DNA of 37,391 nt from Pseudomonadota bacterium (GCA_021781835.1 JAJXWD010000027.1:1-37391), one strand, 5' to 3'; positions 1 to 7,444 are shown, numbered from the stretch's first letter. A program made the numbers and translations. Notes: generated by a model from the sequence alone, not told the origin.

Positions 1-460
1 CCACCTTGGCCAGCACCGAAAAATCCACAAAACTGTCATTGATCGGCGTGATCAGCGTATCGGCGAAGGAGTGGGCATAGCGCGAGATGTAATTATCCGA
101 GCCCGGACAATCCATCACGATCACCTCGGCGCCCTGCAGGGTCAGCATATTCAGCGCCGCCTCGAAATTGGCGCGGTCCTCGGCCTCGGCCTCGGGCCGG
201 TGGTCTTTCTGCGAGCGATAAACCAGCGCGAAATGCGGCATCGGCAGCTCTATGCCGCGCGCCTCCATAAAGGCGCAGCGCGCATCGAGCGTACCGCCGA
301 GCGTGCCCTGGCGGGCATCGAGGTCGAGCGCGCCCACCCGGTAGCCCTCGCGCAGCAACGAGACGACGACATGAATACAAGTGGTCGATTTGCCCGACCC
401 GCCCTTCTCATTGCCCAGCACAATGAAATATGGCCGCCGCAGGGCGCTGATCGTCGCCAA
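1..460 (-). CDS. mipZ: MipZ-type ParA/MinD family ATPase (division-site selection), 3' end outside window
   Basis: P-loop ATPase that in Caulobacter forms a gradient from the poles and blocks FtsZ polymerisation away from midcell. The first 153 residues are present. They carry the deviant Walker A GNEKGGSGKSTT (residues 16-27), a DLDARQ switch-I-like stretch, MDCPGSDN (Walker B region), and TPINDSFVDFSVL, which is characteristic of MipZ rather than general ParA. There is no in-frame ATG: a TGA lies five codons upstream, and a TTG at 460 preceded by GGAGA at good spacing gives a short N-terminus like that of known MipZ, so TTG is taken as the start. The gene runs off the left edge. A GANTC site and a DnaA-box match lie upstream. 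The family call is firm; the start is likely but unproven. Confidence 0.88.
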   Translation of the reverse strand, partial: MATISALRRPYFIVLGNEKGGSGKSTTCIHVVVSLLREGYRVGALDLDARQGTLGGTLDARCAFMEARGIELPMPHFALVYRSQKDHRPEAEAEDRANFEAALNMLTLQGAEVIVMDCPGSDNYISRYAHSFADTLITPINDSFVDFSVLAKV

Positions 461-512
461 ATCGTCTCTCCATCAAGCCTGAATTGCGCCTCCGACCTTA
501 CCCGATCGGCGC

Positions 513-517
513 GATTC
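513..517. promoter_or_regulatory. GANTC (CcrM methylation) site upstream of mipZ
   Basis: GATTC, 52 bp before the proposed mipZ TTG start. It is the only GANTC I see in the first 600 bases. In Caulobacter, GcrA with CcrM methylation of GANTC activates mipZ. By composition a GANTC is expected every few hundred bases, so position alone is weak evidence. Confidence 0.4.
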
Positions 518-550
518 GCACCGCAGCTTGCGTGGTTTGGTTCCAAAATC

Positions 551-570
551 CCCTGCCGATAGCGGCAGGG
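551..570 (-). terminator. Hairpin downstream of the FMN reductase gene
   Basis: A perfect 8-bp stem (CCCTGCCG / CGGCAGGG) with a 4-nt loop lies 45 bp past the reductase stop. On the minus strand it is followed by GATTTTGG, a short T-tract. It separates the reductase from mipZ, so mipZ probably has its own promoter. Confidence 0.5.
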
Positions 571-577
571 TTGGCAA

Positions 578-586
578 TTTTCCACA
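578..586 (+). promoter_or_regulatory. DnaA-box match upstream of mipZ
   Basis: TTTTCCACA matches the E. coli-type consensus TTWTNCACA at all positions and lies about 118 bp upstream of the mipZ start. A single box; about two matches per 37 kb are expected by chance, fewer in GC-rich DNA. Confidence 0.35.
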
Positions 587-615
587 GCAAAAACAAGCAA
601 CGGCCTGTTTTTAAA

Positions 616-1167
616 TCATTCCCCCAGCTTCACGCGCGCGGCAAATCCGGCAAAGCTCACCAGCGCCGCGGCCACGAAATCGCGGGTGGCGGCATCGGCC
701 AGTTCACCATTGGCGAATTTTTGCGCCGCCGCGGCGATAAACACTTCCGGCTGGCCCATCAGCTGCACGCTCAGCACCCCCAGCGTCTGGCGCAGCGGAT
801 ATTGCGCGCGCGCCGTGCCCAGCACGCCCGGCGAGGCGCCCATGATCATCGCGGGCTTGCCCCCCAGCGTGTTGTTGGGGCGCGAGGCCCAATCGATGGC
901 GTTTTTGAGCGGCGCGGGAATGGAGGCATTATATTCGGGCGTCGCGAACACCAGCGCATCGGCGGCCAAAATCTCCGCCCGCAACCGCTCCACGGGCGCC
1001 GGAAACCTGCCCTCGCGCTCCAGATCGGTATTGATCAGCGGCAAATCCCCAATCCCGGCGATCACCAGCTCATGCCCCGCCCCGGCCAGCATCCCGCCGG
1101 CGGTGCGCAGCAAGGCGCTGTTCCACGAATCCTTGCGCAAACTGCCCGAAATACCCAAAATTTTCAT
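616..1167 (-). CDS. NAD(P)H-dependent FMN reductase (flavodoxin-like fold)
   Basis: A 183-residue protein of the FMN_red family (SsuE/ChrR/ArsH relatives), which uses NAD(P)H to reduce flavin, quinones or other acceptors in the cytoplasm. The phosphate-binding loop GISGSLRKDSWN sits at residues 5-16, and the family signature PEYNAS...PLKNAIDWASR at 77-96. An upstream in-frame extension exists, but MKILGISG at 1167 is the natural family start and has an AGGGGG ribosome site about 8 nt before it. The gene stands alone, with a hairpin after its stop. The physiological acceptor cannot be told from the sequence; chromate, azo or quinone reductase labels would be guesses. Confidence 0.88.
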   Translation of the reverse strand: MKILGISGSLRKDSWNSALLRTAGGMLAGAGHELVIAGIGDLPLINTDLEREGRFPAPVERLRAEILAADALVFATPEYNASIPAPLKNAIDWASRPNNTLGGKPAMIMGASPGVLGTARAQYPLRQTLGVLSVQLMGQPEVFIAAAAQKFANGELADAATRDFVAAALVSFAGFAARVKLGE

Positions 1168-1261
1168 GGCCATTCCCCCCTCAGGCCCCAACCCTACCAG
1201 AAGTTCTGGCCCCGTGGAGGCGTTTTTCATCAATGCCGGCCATAAAAGCAAAAAAGAATCC

Positions 1262-1284
1262 GCCCCTTTTTGCCAAAAAGGGGC
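1262..1284 (-). terminator. Rho-independent terminator of the nitronate monooxygenase gene
   Basis: A perfect 10-bp stem GCCCCTTTTT / AAAAAGGGGC with loop GCC, 55 bp past the stop of the minus-strand gene. On the minus strand it is followed by a T-rich tract (ATTCTTTTTTGC). Confidence 0.65.
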
Positions 1285-1339
1285 GGCCCAAAAAACCTTA
1301 CCCCTTTTCCTCGGGGGTAATTTTAGTCTTGATAAGGGG

Positions 1340-2755
1340 TTACTTGCCCGTCATCAGCCGGTCCACCAGCTCCTTCACGGTCGGAATGAAGCCGTTCGAA
1401 TAAAACGGATCGGTCCCGAAGCGATAAGCGTTATGCCCGGCGAACATCAGATTATCATCCATCGCCGCCTCGTCGCCCGGCGCCGCATGGGCGATGTTTT
1501 GCAGCGATTTCTGGATGCAGAAGCTGCGCGGATCGGCCTTCTTGCCATTGTCGAAATCCGGCCCGACCTGGCTCCAGTTGGAAAACCGGCATTGCGAGAG
1601 GCAGCCCATGCAGTTCACCTGGTCTTCATGAATCTGCTCGGCTTCCTTGGGGGTCTCGAACACCAGGGTCGAATCCGGCGTGCGCAGCGCCTCCGTATAG
1701 CCCTGCGCCTCCCAGCCGCGCACATGCTCCAGATCGATGGGCGTCAGATAGACCTTGCGCTTGCGCACCCCCACCCCATACTCGGCCACATGCTCGCCCA
1801 CCGGCTCGGGCGAAAACGCCACCTGCCGCTCGGAGCGGTCGCGCAGGCCCTGCAAAAACCGGTTATTGACCGCCGAGGAATAAAACCCCGTCGGGCTGAA
1901 GCGGTTCAAAAACACATCGCCCGGCTTGAGGCTCAGCAGCCGGTCCTTCCAGGCTTGCGGAATCGGGCTTTCCTTGGTCAGCAGCGGGCGGGTGCCGAAC
2001 TGAAAGGCGATCGGCCCGATCTCGGGATTGTCGATATAATCCTCCCACTCCTCCAGCGCCCACACGCCGCCGGCCATGATGATGGGGGTCGTCTCCAGCC
2101 CAAACTCGCGCATCACCTTGCGCAGCGCCACCAGCCGCGGAAACGGGCTTTCGGGCTTGTTCGGGTCTTCCGAGTTGGAAAGCCCGTTATGCCCGCCGGC
2201 CAGCCAGGGGTCTTCATAAACCACCCCGCCCAGCAGCTCGGCCGCCTTGTGATAGGCGCGCTTCCACAGCGCCGAAAAGGCCCGCGCCGACGACACGATG
2301 GGATAATAATGCACATTGAAATGCTGGGCGATTTCGGAAAGCTTGTAGGGCATGCCGGCGCCGCAGGTAATGCCGTTCACCAGCCCCTTGGTGCGCTCCA
2401 AGATCCCGTTGATCACGCGCTCCGCGCCGCCCATTTCCCACAGCACGTTCACATGCAGCCGGCCCTTGCCGCCCGAGATGTCCCACGCCCGCTGCACCTG
2501 CGCCACGCCGCCCTCGATCCCGTAAGCCACCAGCTCCTCGTGGCGGTCGCGGCGGGTACGGCCGCGGTAAATCTGCGGGATGATCTTGCCATCCTTGTCG
2601 TAGGAATCGGCATTGACCCCGGAAATGGTCCCGGCCCCGCCGGCCAGCGCCCAATGCCCGGCCGAGACGCCATTGCTCGCCGAGACACCCTTGCCACCTT
2701 CCACGAGGGGGAGAATTTCCGCGCCACCCATGCGGACGGCATTCAACAGTTTCAT
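1340..2755 (-). CDS. Nitronate monooxygenase / 2-nitropropane dioxygenase family flavoprotein
   Basis: A 471-residue FMN-dependent TIM-barrel enzyme related to nitronate monooxygenases, which oxidise alkyl nitronates. Visible family features are ITCGAGMP (residues 129-136), AGGHNG (186-191, with the conserved histidine) and IIMAGGVW (225-232) in the flavin phosphate region. It is about 100 residues longer than classical enzymes, and its C-terminal part has a CMGCLSQC cluster (Cys 382, 385, 389) plus Cys 413, which suggests a metal site. The ATG at 2755 is preferred over an upstream TTG because it follows GAGG at about 9 nt. It is transcribed away from moeB and ends in a strong hairpin. Substrate unknown; this long form could have a different reaction. 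Confidence 0.85.
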   Translation of the reverse strand: MKLLNAVRMGGAEILPLVEGGKGVSASNGVSAGHWALAGGAGTISGVNADSYDKDGKIIPQIYRGRTRRDRHEELVAYGIEGGVAQVQRAWDISGGKGRLHVNVLWEMGGAERVINGILERTKGLVNGITCGAGMPYKLSEIAQHFNVHYYPIVSSARAFSALWKRAYHKAAELLGGVVYEDPWLAGGHNGLSNSEDPNKPESPFPRLVALRKVMREFGLETTPIIMAGGVWALEEWEDYIDNPEIGPIAFQFGTRPLLTKESPIPQAWKDRLLSLKPGDVFLNRFSPTGFYSSAVNNRFLQGLRDRSERQVAFSPEPVGEHVAEYGVGVRKRKVYLTPIDLEHVRGWEAQGYTEALRTPDSTLVFETPKEAEQIHEDQVNCMGCLSQCRFSNWSQVGPDFDNGKKADPRSFCIQKSLQNIAHAAPGDEAAMDDNLMFAGHNAYRFGTDPFYSNGFIPTVKELVDRLMTGK

Positions 2756-2887
2756 ATAAGACGACCTCAACCCGGCCGCCGCCCCTGGATTGGGACGCCG
2801 CCTCGCGGCCGCTTCTATTACAATTCCGTCCCCCCCGTGAAGCTTTTATTCACCCCCAGCTTTGCACGCGGGCCAACTCTTGCCTAA

Positions 2888-3649
2888 ATGCCGGCCATCA
2901 TGGAGCTGTCATTCACCGAAGACGAAATCCAGCGTTACTCGCGCCACATCTTGCTGCGTGAGCTGGGCGGCGCCGGCCAGGCCAGGCTGCGCTCTGGGCG
3001 CGTGCTCATCGTCGGCGCGGGCGGGCTCGGCTCGCCGCTGGCGCTCTACCTGGCCGCGGCCGGGGTCGGCACGCTGGGGCTGGTCGATGACGACCTGGTC
3101 GAGCTGTCCAACCTCCAGCGCCAGGTTCTGCACACCACCGCGCGCCTCGGCACGCCCAAGGTCGCCTCGGCGGCGCAGGCGCTCTCGGCCCTCAACCCTC
3201 TGGTCACGCTCAACCGCCACCAAACCCGCCTGACGGCCGCGAACGTCCACGGCCTCATCGCCGACTATGATATCATCGCCGACGGGTCGGACAATTTCGC
3301 CACCCGCCATCTGGTGGCGGATGCCTGCGTGGCGGCCAAAAAAACCCTGGTCAGCGCCGCCGTGCTGCGGTTCGAGGGCCAGCTCGCCACCTTCAAGCCC
3401 CATATCGGCGGCCCCTGCTATCGCTGCCTGGTCCCCGAGCCCCCCGACGAAGCCCCCAGCTGCGCCCAGGCCGGGGTGCTCGGCGCGGTCACCGGCGTCA
3501 TGGGCACGCTCCAGGCCACCGAGGTGCTCAAGGAGCTCACCGGCATCGGCCAGTCGCTCGCCGGCCATTTGCTGCTCTGGAACGCGCTCGACATGCAATT
3601 CCGCAAGGTCAAACTGCCCAAGGACCCCGCATGCCCCGTCTGTGGCTGA
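2888..3649 (+). CDS. moeB: Molybdopterin-synthase adenylyltransferase MoeB (ThiF/HesA family)
   Basis: An E1-like enzyme that adenylates the C-terminal glycine of MoaD (or ThiS) for sulfur transfer in molybdenum cofactor or thiamine synthesis. Over 253 residues it shows RYSRHILLRELGG (16-28), the ATP loop GAGGLGSP (43-50), NLQRQ (75-79), DGSDN (132-136), and two CxxC pairs (177/180 and 249/252) that hold the structural zinc. It ends right after the second pair, so there is no C-terminal rhodanese domain, unlike MOCS3/MoeZ. Residue 5 is a second ATG (2900) that fits the family N-terminus equally well; neither has a clear ribosome site. No other cofactor genes are nearby. MoeB and ThiF are hard to separate by sequence alone. 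Confidence 0.9.
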   Translation: MPAIMELSFTEDEIQRYSRHILLRELGGAGQARLRSGRVLIVGAGGLGSPLALYLAAAGVGTLGLVDDDLVELSNLQRQVLHTTARLGTPKVASAAQALSALNPLVTLNRHQTRLTAANVHGLIADYDIIADGSDNFATRHLVADACVAAKKTLVSAAVLRFEGQLATFKPHIGGPCYRCLVPEPPDEAPSCAQAGVLGAVTGVMGTLQATEVLKELTGIGQSLAGHLLLWNALDMQFRKVKLPKDPACPVCG

Positions 3650-4194
3650 CCCTCCTGCCCGCCTGCCTGCTGCTCACCGCCCAGGCCGCGCCGCCCCAAA
3701 CACCCCCCCCCGCCCCGGCGGCAACGGCGCCCGATCCAGGCCCGGGCCCCGGTCCCGGTGTCGGCAGCGTCACCAAGCTGCCCCTGCCCCGCTTCGTCTC
3801 GCTGCGCTCCGACCAGGTCAATTTCCGCGCCGGCCCAGGGTTCCAGTACCCCGTCACCTGGGTCTATCAGCGCGCCGGCCTGCCGGTCGAGATCATCGGC
3901 GAGTTCGATGTCTGGCGCCAGGTCGTGGCCCCCGATGGCGGCACTGGCTGGGTGCACGAGGCCACCATCCGCGCCCGGCGCACCTTCTACGTCACCGCCC
4001 CGCGCGCCGTGCTGCGCAACGCCCCCACCGCCACATCCAGCCCCGTCGCCTATCTCGACCAGGGCGTCTCCGGCGATTTGCTCCGCTGCGGCAAGGGCAG
4101 CGCGTTCTGCCAGGCCGCGGTCGGCCATAAAACCGGCTACCTCGCCCGCGCCGACATATGGGGCCTGTTCACGGGCGAGACCATCGCCCCCTGA
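3631..4194 (+). CDS. Exported bacterial SH3-domain protein
   Basis: A 187-residue secreted protein of the SH3-like (PF06347-type) family. A hydrophobic signal peptide (about 1-20, ending AQAA) is followed by a Pro/Gly linker (21-45) and two SH3-like repeats. The first has VNFRAGPG...VTWVYQRAGLPVEII...WRQV...GTGWVHEA (62-111); the second has VLRNAPTA...VAYLDQGV...GYLARADIWGLF (127-180). Two cysteines (153, 160) in the second repeat could form a disulfide. Such proteins usually bind peptidoglycan or envelope partners. The ATG lies inside the 3' end of moeB (19-nt overlap), so translation is probably coupled. Function beyond envelope binding is unknown. Confidence 0.82.
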   Translation: MPRLWLTLLPACLLLTAQAAPPQTPPPAPAATAPDPGPGPGPGVGSVTKLPLPRFVSLRSDQVNFRAGPGFQYPVTWVYQRAGLPVEIIGEFDVWRQVVAPDGGTGWVHEATIRARRTFYVTAPRAVLRNAPTATSSPVAYLDQGVSGDLLRCGKGSAFCQAAVGHKTGYLARADIWGLFTGETIAP

Positions 4195-4273
4195 GCCGCG
4201 CGCCAAACCCGCCGCAAGGTAAACCAAAAGTAAAACCCGCCATGCCCCCCTGAGGATTTTTACAAAAAAAATG

Positions 4274-4282
4274 TTTTCCACA
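4274..4282 (+). promoter_or_regulatory. DnaA-box match upstream of gcrA
   Basis: TTTTCCACA matches TTWTNCACA fully, 90 bp before the gcrA start. In Caulobacter DnaA activates gcrA directly. Inferred from position and motif only. Confidence 0.45.
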
Positions 4283-4288
4283 GAAAAG

Positions 4289-4293
4289 GACTC
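4289..4293. promoter_or_regulatory. GANTC site upstream of gcrA
   Basis: GACTC, 79 bp before the gcrA start and 7 bp after the DnaA-box match. It is the only GANTC seen between the SH3 gene's stop and gcrA. Confidence 0.4.
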
Positions 4294-4372
4294 GGGAGCA
4301 CCCTGTTACACATTGCCCGAGCACCCGCGTATCTCTACTGTATTTGGTAGTCGAATTTAGGGGACCCACAAC

Positions 4373-4819
4373 ATGGAGTGGACAGACGAGACCATCGCAA
4401 AGCTACGCGCGCTTTGGGACGAAGGTTTGTCTACGGCTGAGATCGGCCGGCGCTTGAACATTTCCAAAAACGCCGTGGTCGGCAAGGCGCACCGGCTCAA
4501 CCTGCCCGCCCGTCCCTCGCCCATCCGCCGCACCGAGGGCGAAGCCGCGCCCAAGCCCGTGCCGCCCAAGCGCACCCAGGGCCCCACCCTGCCGCCGCTG
4601 GCCGCCTCCATCGCCGCGCCCATGGCGCCGGTGCGCACGCTCATGGCCGCGCCCAAGCCGGCCCAGCGCGCCACGCCCTGCTGCTGGCCCATCGGCGAAC
4701 CGGGCAAGCCAAGCTTCCATTTCTGCACCGCCGCCGCCACCCCCGGCAAACCCTATTGCGAGGAACACGCCGCCATCGCCTATGTGCGCGTGCGCGACAA
4801 GCGCGAAGACGCCGCCTAA
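4373..4819 (+). CDS. gcrA: GcrA cell-cycle regulator
   Basis: A 148-residue member of the GcrA family, the alphaproteobacterial factor that works with sigma-70 at promoters carrying methylated GANTC and controls division genes. The start MEWTDETIAKLRALWDEG and the helix-turn-helix AEIGRRLNIS...VVGKAHRLNL (22-44) are diagnostic. A Pro/Ala linker (48-105) leads to the C-terminal RNA-polymerase-contacting segment with PCCWPIGEPG and CEEHAAIAYV. The ATG has AGGGGA 8 nt upstream. A GC-rich hairpin follows the stop, so it is probably monocistronic. A DnaA-box match and one GANTC sit 80-100 bp upstream. The identification is very secure; the regulation is inferred. Confidence 0.96.
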   Translation: MEWTDETIAKLRALWDEGLSTAEIGRRLNISKNAVVGKAHRLNLPARPSPIRRTEGEAAPKPVPPKRTQGPTLPPLAASIAAPMAPVRTLMAAPKPAQRATPCCWPIGEPGKPSFHFCTAAATPGKPYCEEHAAIAYVRVRDKREDAA

Positions 4820-4844
4820 CCGCCCAGCGCGCGCCTCTCCCTCC

Positions 4845-4868
4845 CGGGCGGGCCATCGGGCCCGCCCG
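4845..4868 (+). terminator. Rho-independent terminator of gcrA
   Basis: A perfect 10-bp stem CGGGCGGGCC / GGCCCGCCCG with a 4-nt loop, followed by TTTGC, 26 bp past the gcrA stop. Confidence 0.75.
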
Positions 4869-4894
4869 TTTGCATGTCCGCGGAATTTGTTTCG

Positions 4895-4900
4895 TATAAA
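4895..4900 (+). promoter_or_regulatory. Possible -10 element and long 5' leader of the cold-shock gene
   Basis: TATAAA (5 of 6 to the -10 consensus) with a poor TTGCAT 19 bp upstream (4870-4875). If used, it gives a leader of about 175 nt before the cold-shock ATG, as is usual for cspA-type mRNAs. The leader contains a 6-bp CCCGGG hairpin (5048-5063) ending just before the ribosome site. No mapped start supports it. Confidence 0.3.
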
Positions 4901-5080
4901 AAACAAAATCACCGCGCACAGTCGCGTCAAGGCCGGGTTTCTCCCTCCTTCGCCGCAACGCAGCACATGTTTCCCGTTGATAAACAGCCCCCCAGGGGCT
5001 TAAAATGCCAAGGTCGGCCATCAAGGCCGCCAATAAAACGCCCCGCACCCGGGACAACCCGGGGCCTGAGAGGTAACGAT

Positions 5081-5329
5081 ATGGAAACAGCTCAAGACGA
5101 CCAAGCCCGGCATGAAGGCGCCATTTTCACCGGCATTGTCAAATGGTTCAACCCCGGCAAGGGCTATGGCTTCATCGCCCCCGACACGGGCGGCAACGAT
5201 ATTTTCGTCCATATCAGCGCCGTGCAGCATGCGGGCCTGCGTAAACTCAATGAAGGCGAGCGCGTCCGCTTTTCCCTGCAAAACCGCGAAGGCCGCTTTG
5301 CCGCCATCGGCATCGAACGCCTGCACTAG
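5081..5329 (+). CDS. Cold-shock domain protein (CspA family)
   Basis: An 82-residue single cold-shock-domain protein: an OB-fold RNA/ssDNA chaperone that melts mRNA structure. RNP1 is KGYGFI (27-32) and RNP2 is DIFVHIS (40-46); GIVKWFNPGKGYGF is the standard strand 1-3 sequence. The N-terminus is about 15 residues longer than in E. coli CspA and acidic. A much longer upstream frame is open, but the ATG at 5081 has GAGAGG 7 nt before it and starts just ahead of the domain. The stop codon TAG lies inside the first palindrome of the 108-bp repeat, so the repeat forms the transcript's 3' end. No general function beyond RNA chaperoning can be assigned. Confidence 0.93.
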   Translation: METAQDDQARHEGAIFTGIVKWFNPGKGYGFIAPDTGGNDIFVHISAVQHAGLRKLNEGERVRFSLQNREGRFAAIGIERLH

Positions 5330-5432
5330 AGCGGGATGCGTTGTAACGCACCCGCTCTAGTCATATTTAACGATCAATTTCATTGGTTTAGGTTGCATCT
5401 GTCGACTCAATCTAAACCAATATTGATCTAGC
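5326..5432 (+). repeat. 108-bp intergenic mosaic repeat, copy 1
   Basis: Two palindromic modules. Module 1 (5326-5360) pairs CTAGAGCGGG with CCCGCTCTAG and TGCGTT with AACGCA, with one bulged A. Module 2 (5372-5428) pairs GATCAAT...ATTGGTTTA with TAAACCAATATTGATC, differing by a 3-nt insert. It is about 92% identical (9 differences by hand alignment) to an inverted copy at 9504-9611. The layout recalls the RIME elements of rhizobia (short mosaics of two palindromes); that likeness is from memory. Module 1 may also terminate the cold-shock gene. Confidence 0.85.
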
Positions 5433-5493
5433 GCGACAACTCAGACGTTCACAATATTTCATATTGCCAACGTCTGCCTCCAAATCACGCTAG
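5428..5493. repeat. Second nested palindrome abutting repeat copy 1
   Basis: Outer arms CTAGCG (5428-5433) and CGCTAG (5488-5493) enclose a nested inverted repeat: CAGACGTT / AACGTCTG (5442-5449 / 5469-5476) around CAATAT-TTC-ATATTG (5452-5466). It shares the CTAGCG end with the 108-bp repeat but is absent beside copy 2. The rest of the 380-bp gap before the aminopeptidase holds one more inverted repeat (GTTTCTGAA at 5521 / TTCAGAAAC at 5541) and a GCCGGC-rich stretch; I see no gene there. Confidence 0.6.
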
Positions 5494-5709
5494 ATTATTG
5501 ATTTTCCCAGCGTCCACCACGTTTCTGAACCCCAGCCGATTTCAGAAACGCAACATGAGGGCCGGCCGGCGCCGCGCGCGCCGGCCATGCCCTGGCCGCG
5601 CCCCGCAACCGCCGGTAACGGCGTCTGTCCATCTTTGTAACTTTCGCGCCGTTGCGCCTCACGCCTGCCCGGCCAATATAGCCCCCACCAGCCGGAGCAG
5701 AAAACCGCC

Positions 5710-7107
5710 ATGACCGAGCCGCACGCGGGCCTCGCCCCCGAAACCGCCACCCCCCTGCCGCTCCACGGCGTGCGCCCCGAAGGGCTCGCCGCCCTGCTCG
5801 CCACCCTGCCGCCCGCCATCGGCGCGCTCGCCCGCCTGCAAGGCTTCACCGCCGCCCCCGGCAAGCTCCTCCTGCTCCCCGATACCACCGGCACCGCCCC
5901 CGCTGGCGCCCTGCTCGGCCTTGGCGCCCTGCCCGCCCTGCACGGGTTCGGCGCCGCCCCCGCCATCCTGCCCGCGGGCAGCGCCTGGCACATCGCCCCG
6001 GGCGACTACCCCGCCGAAGAGGCCGCGCTCGGCTTCCTGCTCGGCGCCTACCGGTTCACCAATTACAAAACAAAACAAAATCCCTTGGCGCAATTATCTC
6101 GCGCCAATCTTTCAAAACGAACCCTCGCCCTGGCCGAGGCCGCCAGCCTGGCGCGCACCCTCATCAACACCCCCGCCAACGATCTCGGCCCCGACGAGTT
6201 CGCGCAAGCGGCCCTGCGCGTCGCCAACACCCATGGCGCCACCACCGAACTTGTCGAGGGCGCTGAATTGGCGGCGCGCTACCCCACACTCGCCCTGGTG
6301 GGTGCCGGCTCGGCGCGCGCGCCGCGTGTGGTTGTGCTGCGCTGGCAAGGCCCCACCGCTCCGCCCGCCGCCCCGCTCATCTCGCTCTGCGGCAAAGGCG
6401 TTTGTTTCGACACTGGCGGCTACGACCTCAAGCCCAGCGCCGCCATGCTGCGGATGAAAAAAGACATGGCGGGCGCTGCCATTTTGCTCGCCCTCACCCA
6501 GGCGGTCATGCAACTCGGCCTGCCGCTCCGCCTGGAGTTGCGCCTCGGGCTGGTCGAGAACAGCGTATCTGGCACCGCCATGCGCCCGGGCGACATCGTG
6601 CGCACCCGCGCCGGCAAAACCGTTGAAATCGGCAATACCGACGCCGAAGGCCGCCTGGTGCTGTGCGACCTGCTGAGTGAAGCCGCCGAAGCCGCTCCCG
6701 CCTGGCTGCTCGATGCCGCCACCCTCACCGGCGCGGCGCGCGTGGCGCTCGGCCCCGATCTTCCAGCCCTGTTCTGCACGCATGACAGCCTGGCGGAGAC
6801 CTTGCTGCAAGCCGGCCGTGCCGCCCACGAACCATTCTGGCGCCTGCCTTTGCATGCCGATTATCAATCCTGGCTCGACTCCCCGGTGGCCGATCTGTGC
6901 AACGTCTCGAGCAAACCTCATGCCGGGGCCATCACCGCGGCGTTGTTTTTGCAACAATTTGTCCCCGCCGCCACGCCCTGGGCACATCTCGATGTCTATG
7001 GCTGGAACGACAATTCCCGCCCCGGCCGCCCCGAAGGCGGCGAAGCCCAAGGGCTGCGCGCCCTGCTCGGCGCCCTTGAGCTGCACGCATACGGCGAATC
7101 CCCCTGA
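5710..7107 (+). CDS. Leucyl aminopeptidase family protein (M17)
   Basis: A cytosolic two-metal aminopeptidase that removes N-terminal residues from peptides. Over 465 residues, the divergent N-terminal domain (1-140) leads to the conserved catalytic domain. GKGVCFDTGGYDLKP (228-242), MKKDMAGA (249-256) and the M17 signature NTDAEGRL (309-316) supply the metal ligands (Asp234, Asp252, Asp311, Glu313) and the catalytic Arg315. HAGAITAALFLQQF (404-417) and HLDVYGWN (426-433) close the active site. It is about 35 residues shorter than E. coli PepA, and the loss is in the N-terminal domain. GGAG lies 12 nt before the ATG, a loose spacing. It could equally be called PepB; the specificity is not readable. 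Confidence 0.92.
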   Translation: MTEPHAGLAPETATPLPLHGVRPEGLAALLATLPPAIGALARLQGFTAAPGKLLLLPDTTGTAPAGALLGLGALPALHGFGAAPAILPAGSAWHIAPGDYPAEEAALGFLLGAYRFTNYKTKQNPLAQLSRANLSKRTLALAEAASLARTLINTPANDLGPDEFAQAALRVANTHGATTELVEGAELAARYPTLALVGAGSARAPRVVVLRWQGPTAPPAAPLISLCGKGVCFDTGGYDLKPSAAMLRMKKDMAGAAILLALTQAVMQLGLPLRLELRLGLVENSVSGTAMRPGDIVRTRAGKTVEIGNTDAEGRLVLCDLLSEAAEAAPAWLLDAATLTGAARVALGPDLPALFCTHDSLAETLLQAGRAAHEPFWRLPLHADYQSWLDSPVADLCNVSSKPHAGAITAALFLQQFVPAATPWAHLDVYGWNDNSRPGRPEGGEAQGLRALLGALELHAYGESP

Positions 7108-7444
7108 AACAACACCGGTTTTTCCCGTCAGCGTTTGCAGTGAAACAATTTTAATACAGATATATATTGCATCTTTACGATACCATCCCCATAACACCGC
7201 AATGTTTTGAAGGTGTGCCAAAATCATTAGGCACGCAGGGCGCAAGCCCCGCCCTTGTCAATTCAACCTCTGCCAGTGCCCAAACAACGCTGGCGGATAA
7301 AGCCTGTGACAAAAACGGTGGGAATTTCGGCGCTGCGCACCCTGGAAATCCTCGATCAGATCGCGTACTGATCATTTCCGGGACGCCCTGTTTTTGCTGC
7401 ACCTGCGAAACATCGACCCGTGATTGCTAATTAAGGATCAAAAA
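7108..7444. other. 337-bp intergenic region before the MarR-like gene
   Basis: An AT-rich patch (7141-7205, including ATATATAT-like sequence) is followed by two small hairpins: GTGCC/GGCAC (7215-7234) and AGGGCG/CGCCCT (7237-7255). A promoter for the marR-lolA-xthA group is likely here, but no convincing -35/-10 pair could be fixed. I see no recognisable RNA gene. Confidence 0.4.

Noticed and set aside
686-2887. 733-codon plus-strand frame across the reductase and monooxygenase genes
   Set aside because: It covers two well-recognised minus-strand genes and has no recognisable motif.
4291-4321. CTCGGG/CCCGAG inverted repeat upstream of gcrA as an operator
   Set aside because: A 6-bp arm with a 19-nt spacer is expected often by chance in GC-rich DNA.
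6060-6125. AT-rich patch inside the aminopeptidase gene, possibly an insertion
   Set aside because: It encodes the Lys/Asn-rich linker after the conserved YRF motif, the frame is intact and the family has a linker there.
7306-7371. 21-codon GTG frame resembling a helix-turn-helix N-terminus
   Set aside because: Too short, no ribosome site, and the similarity to an IclR-like start is impressionistic.
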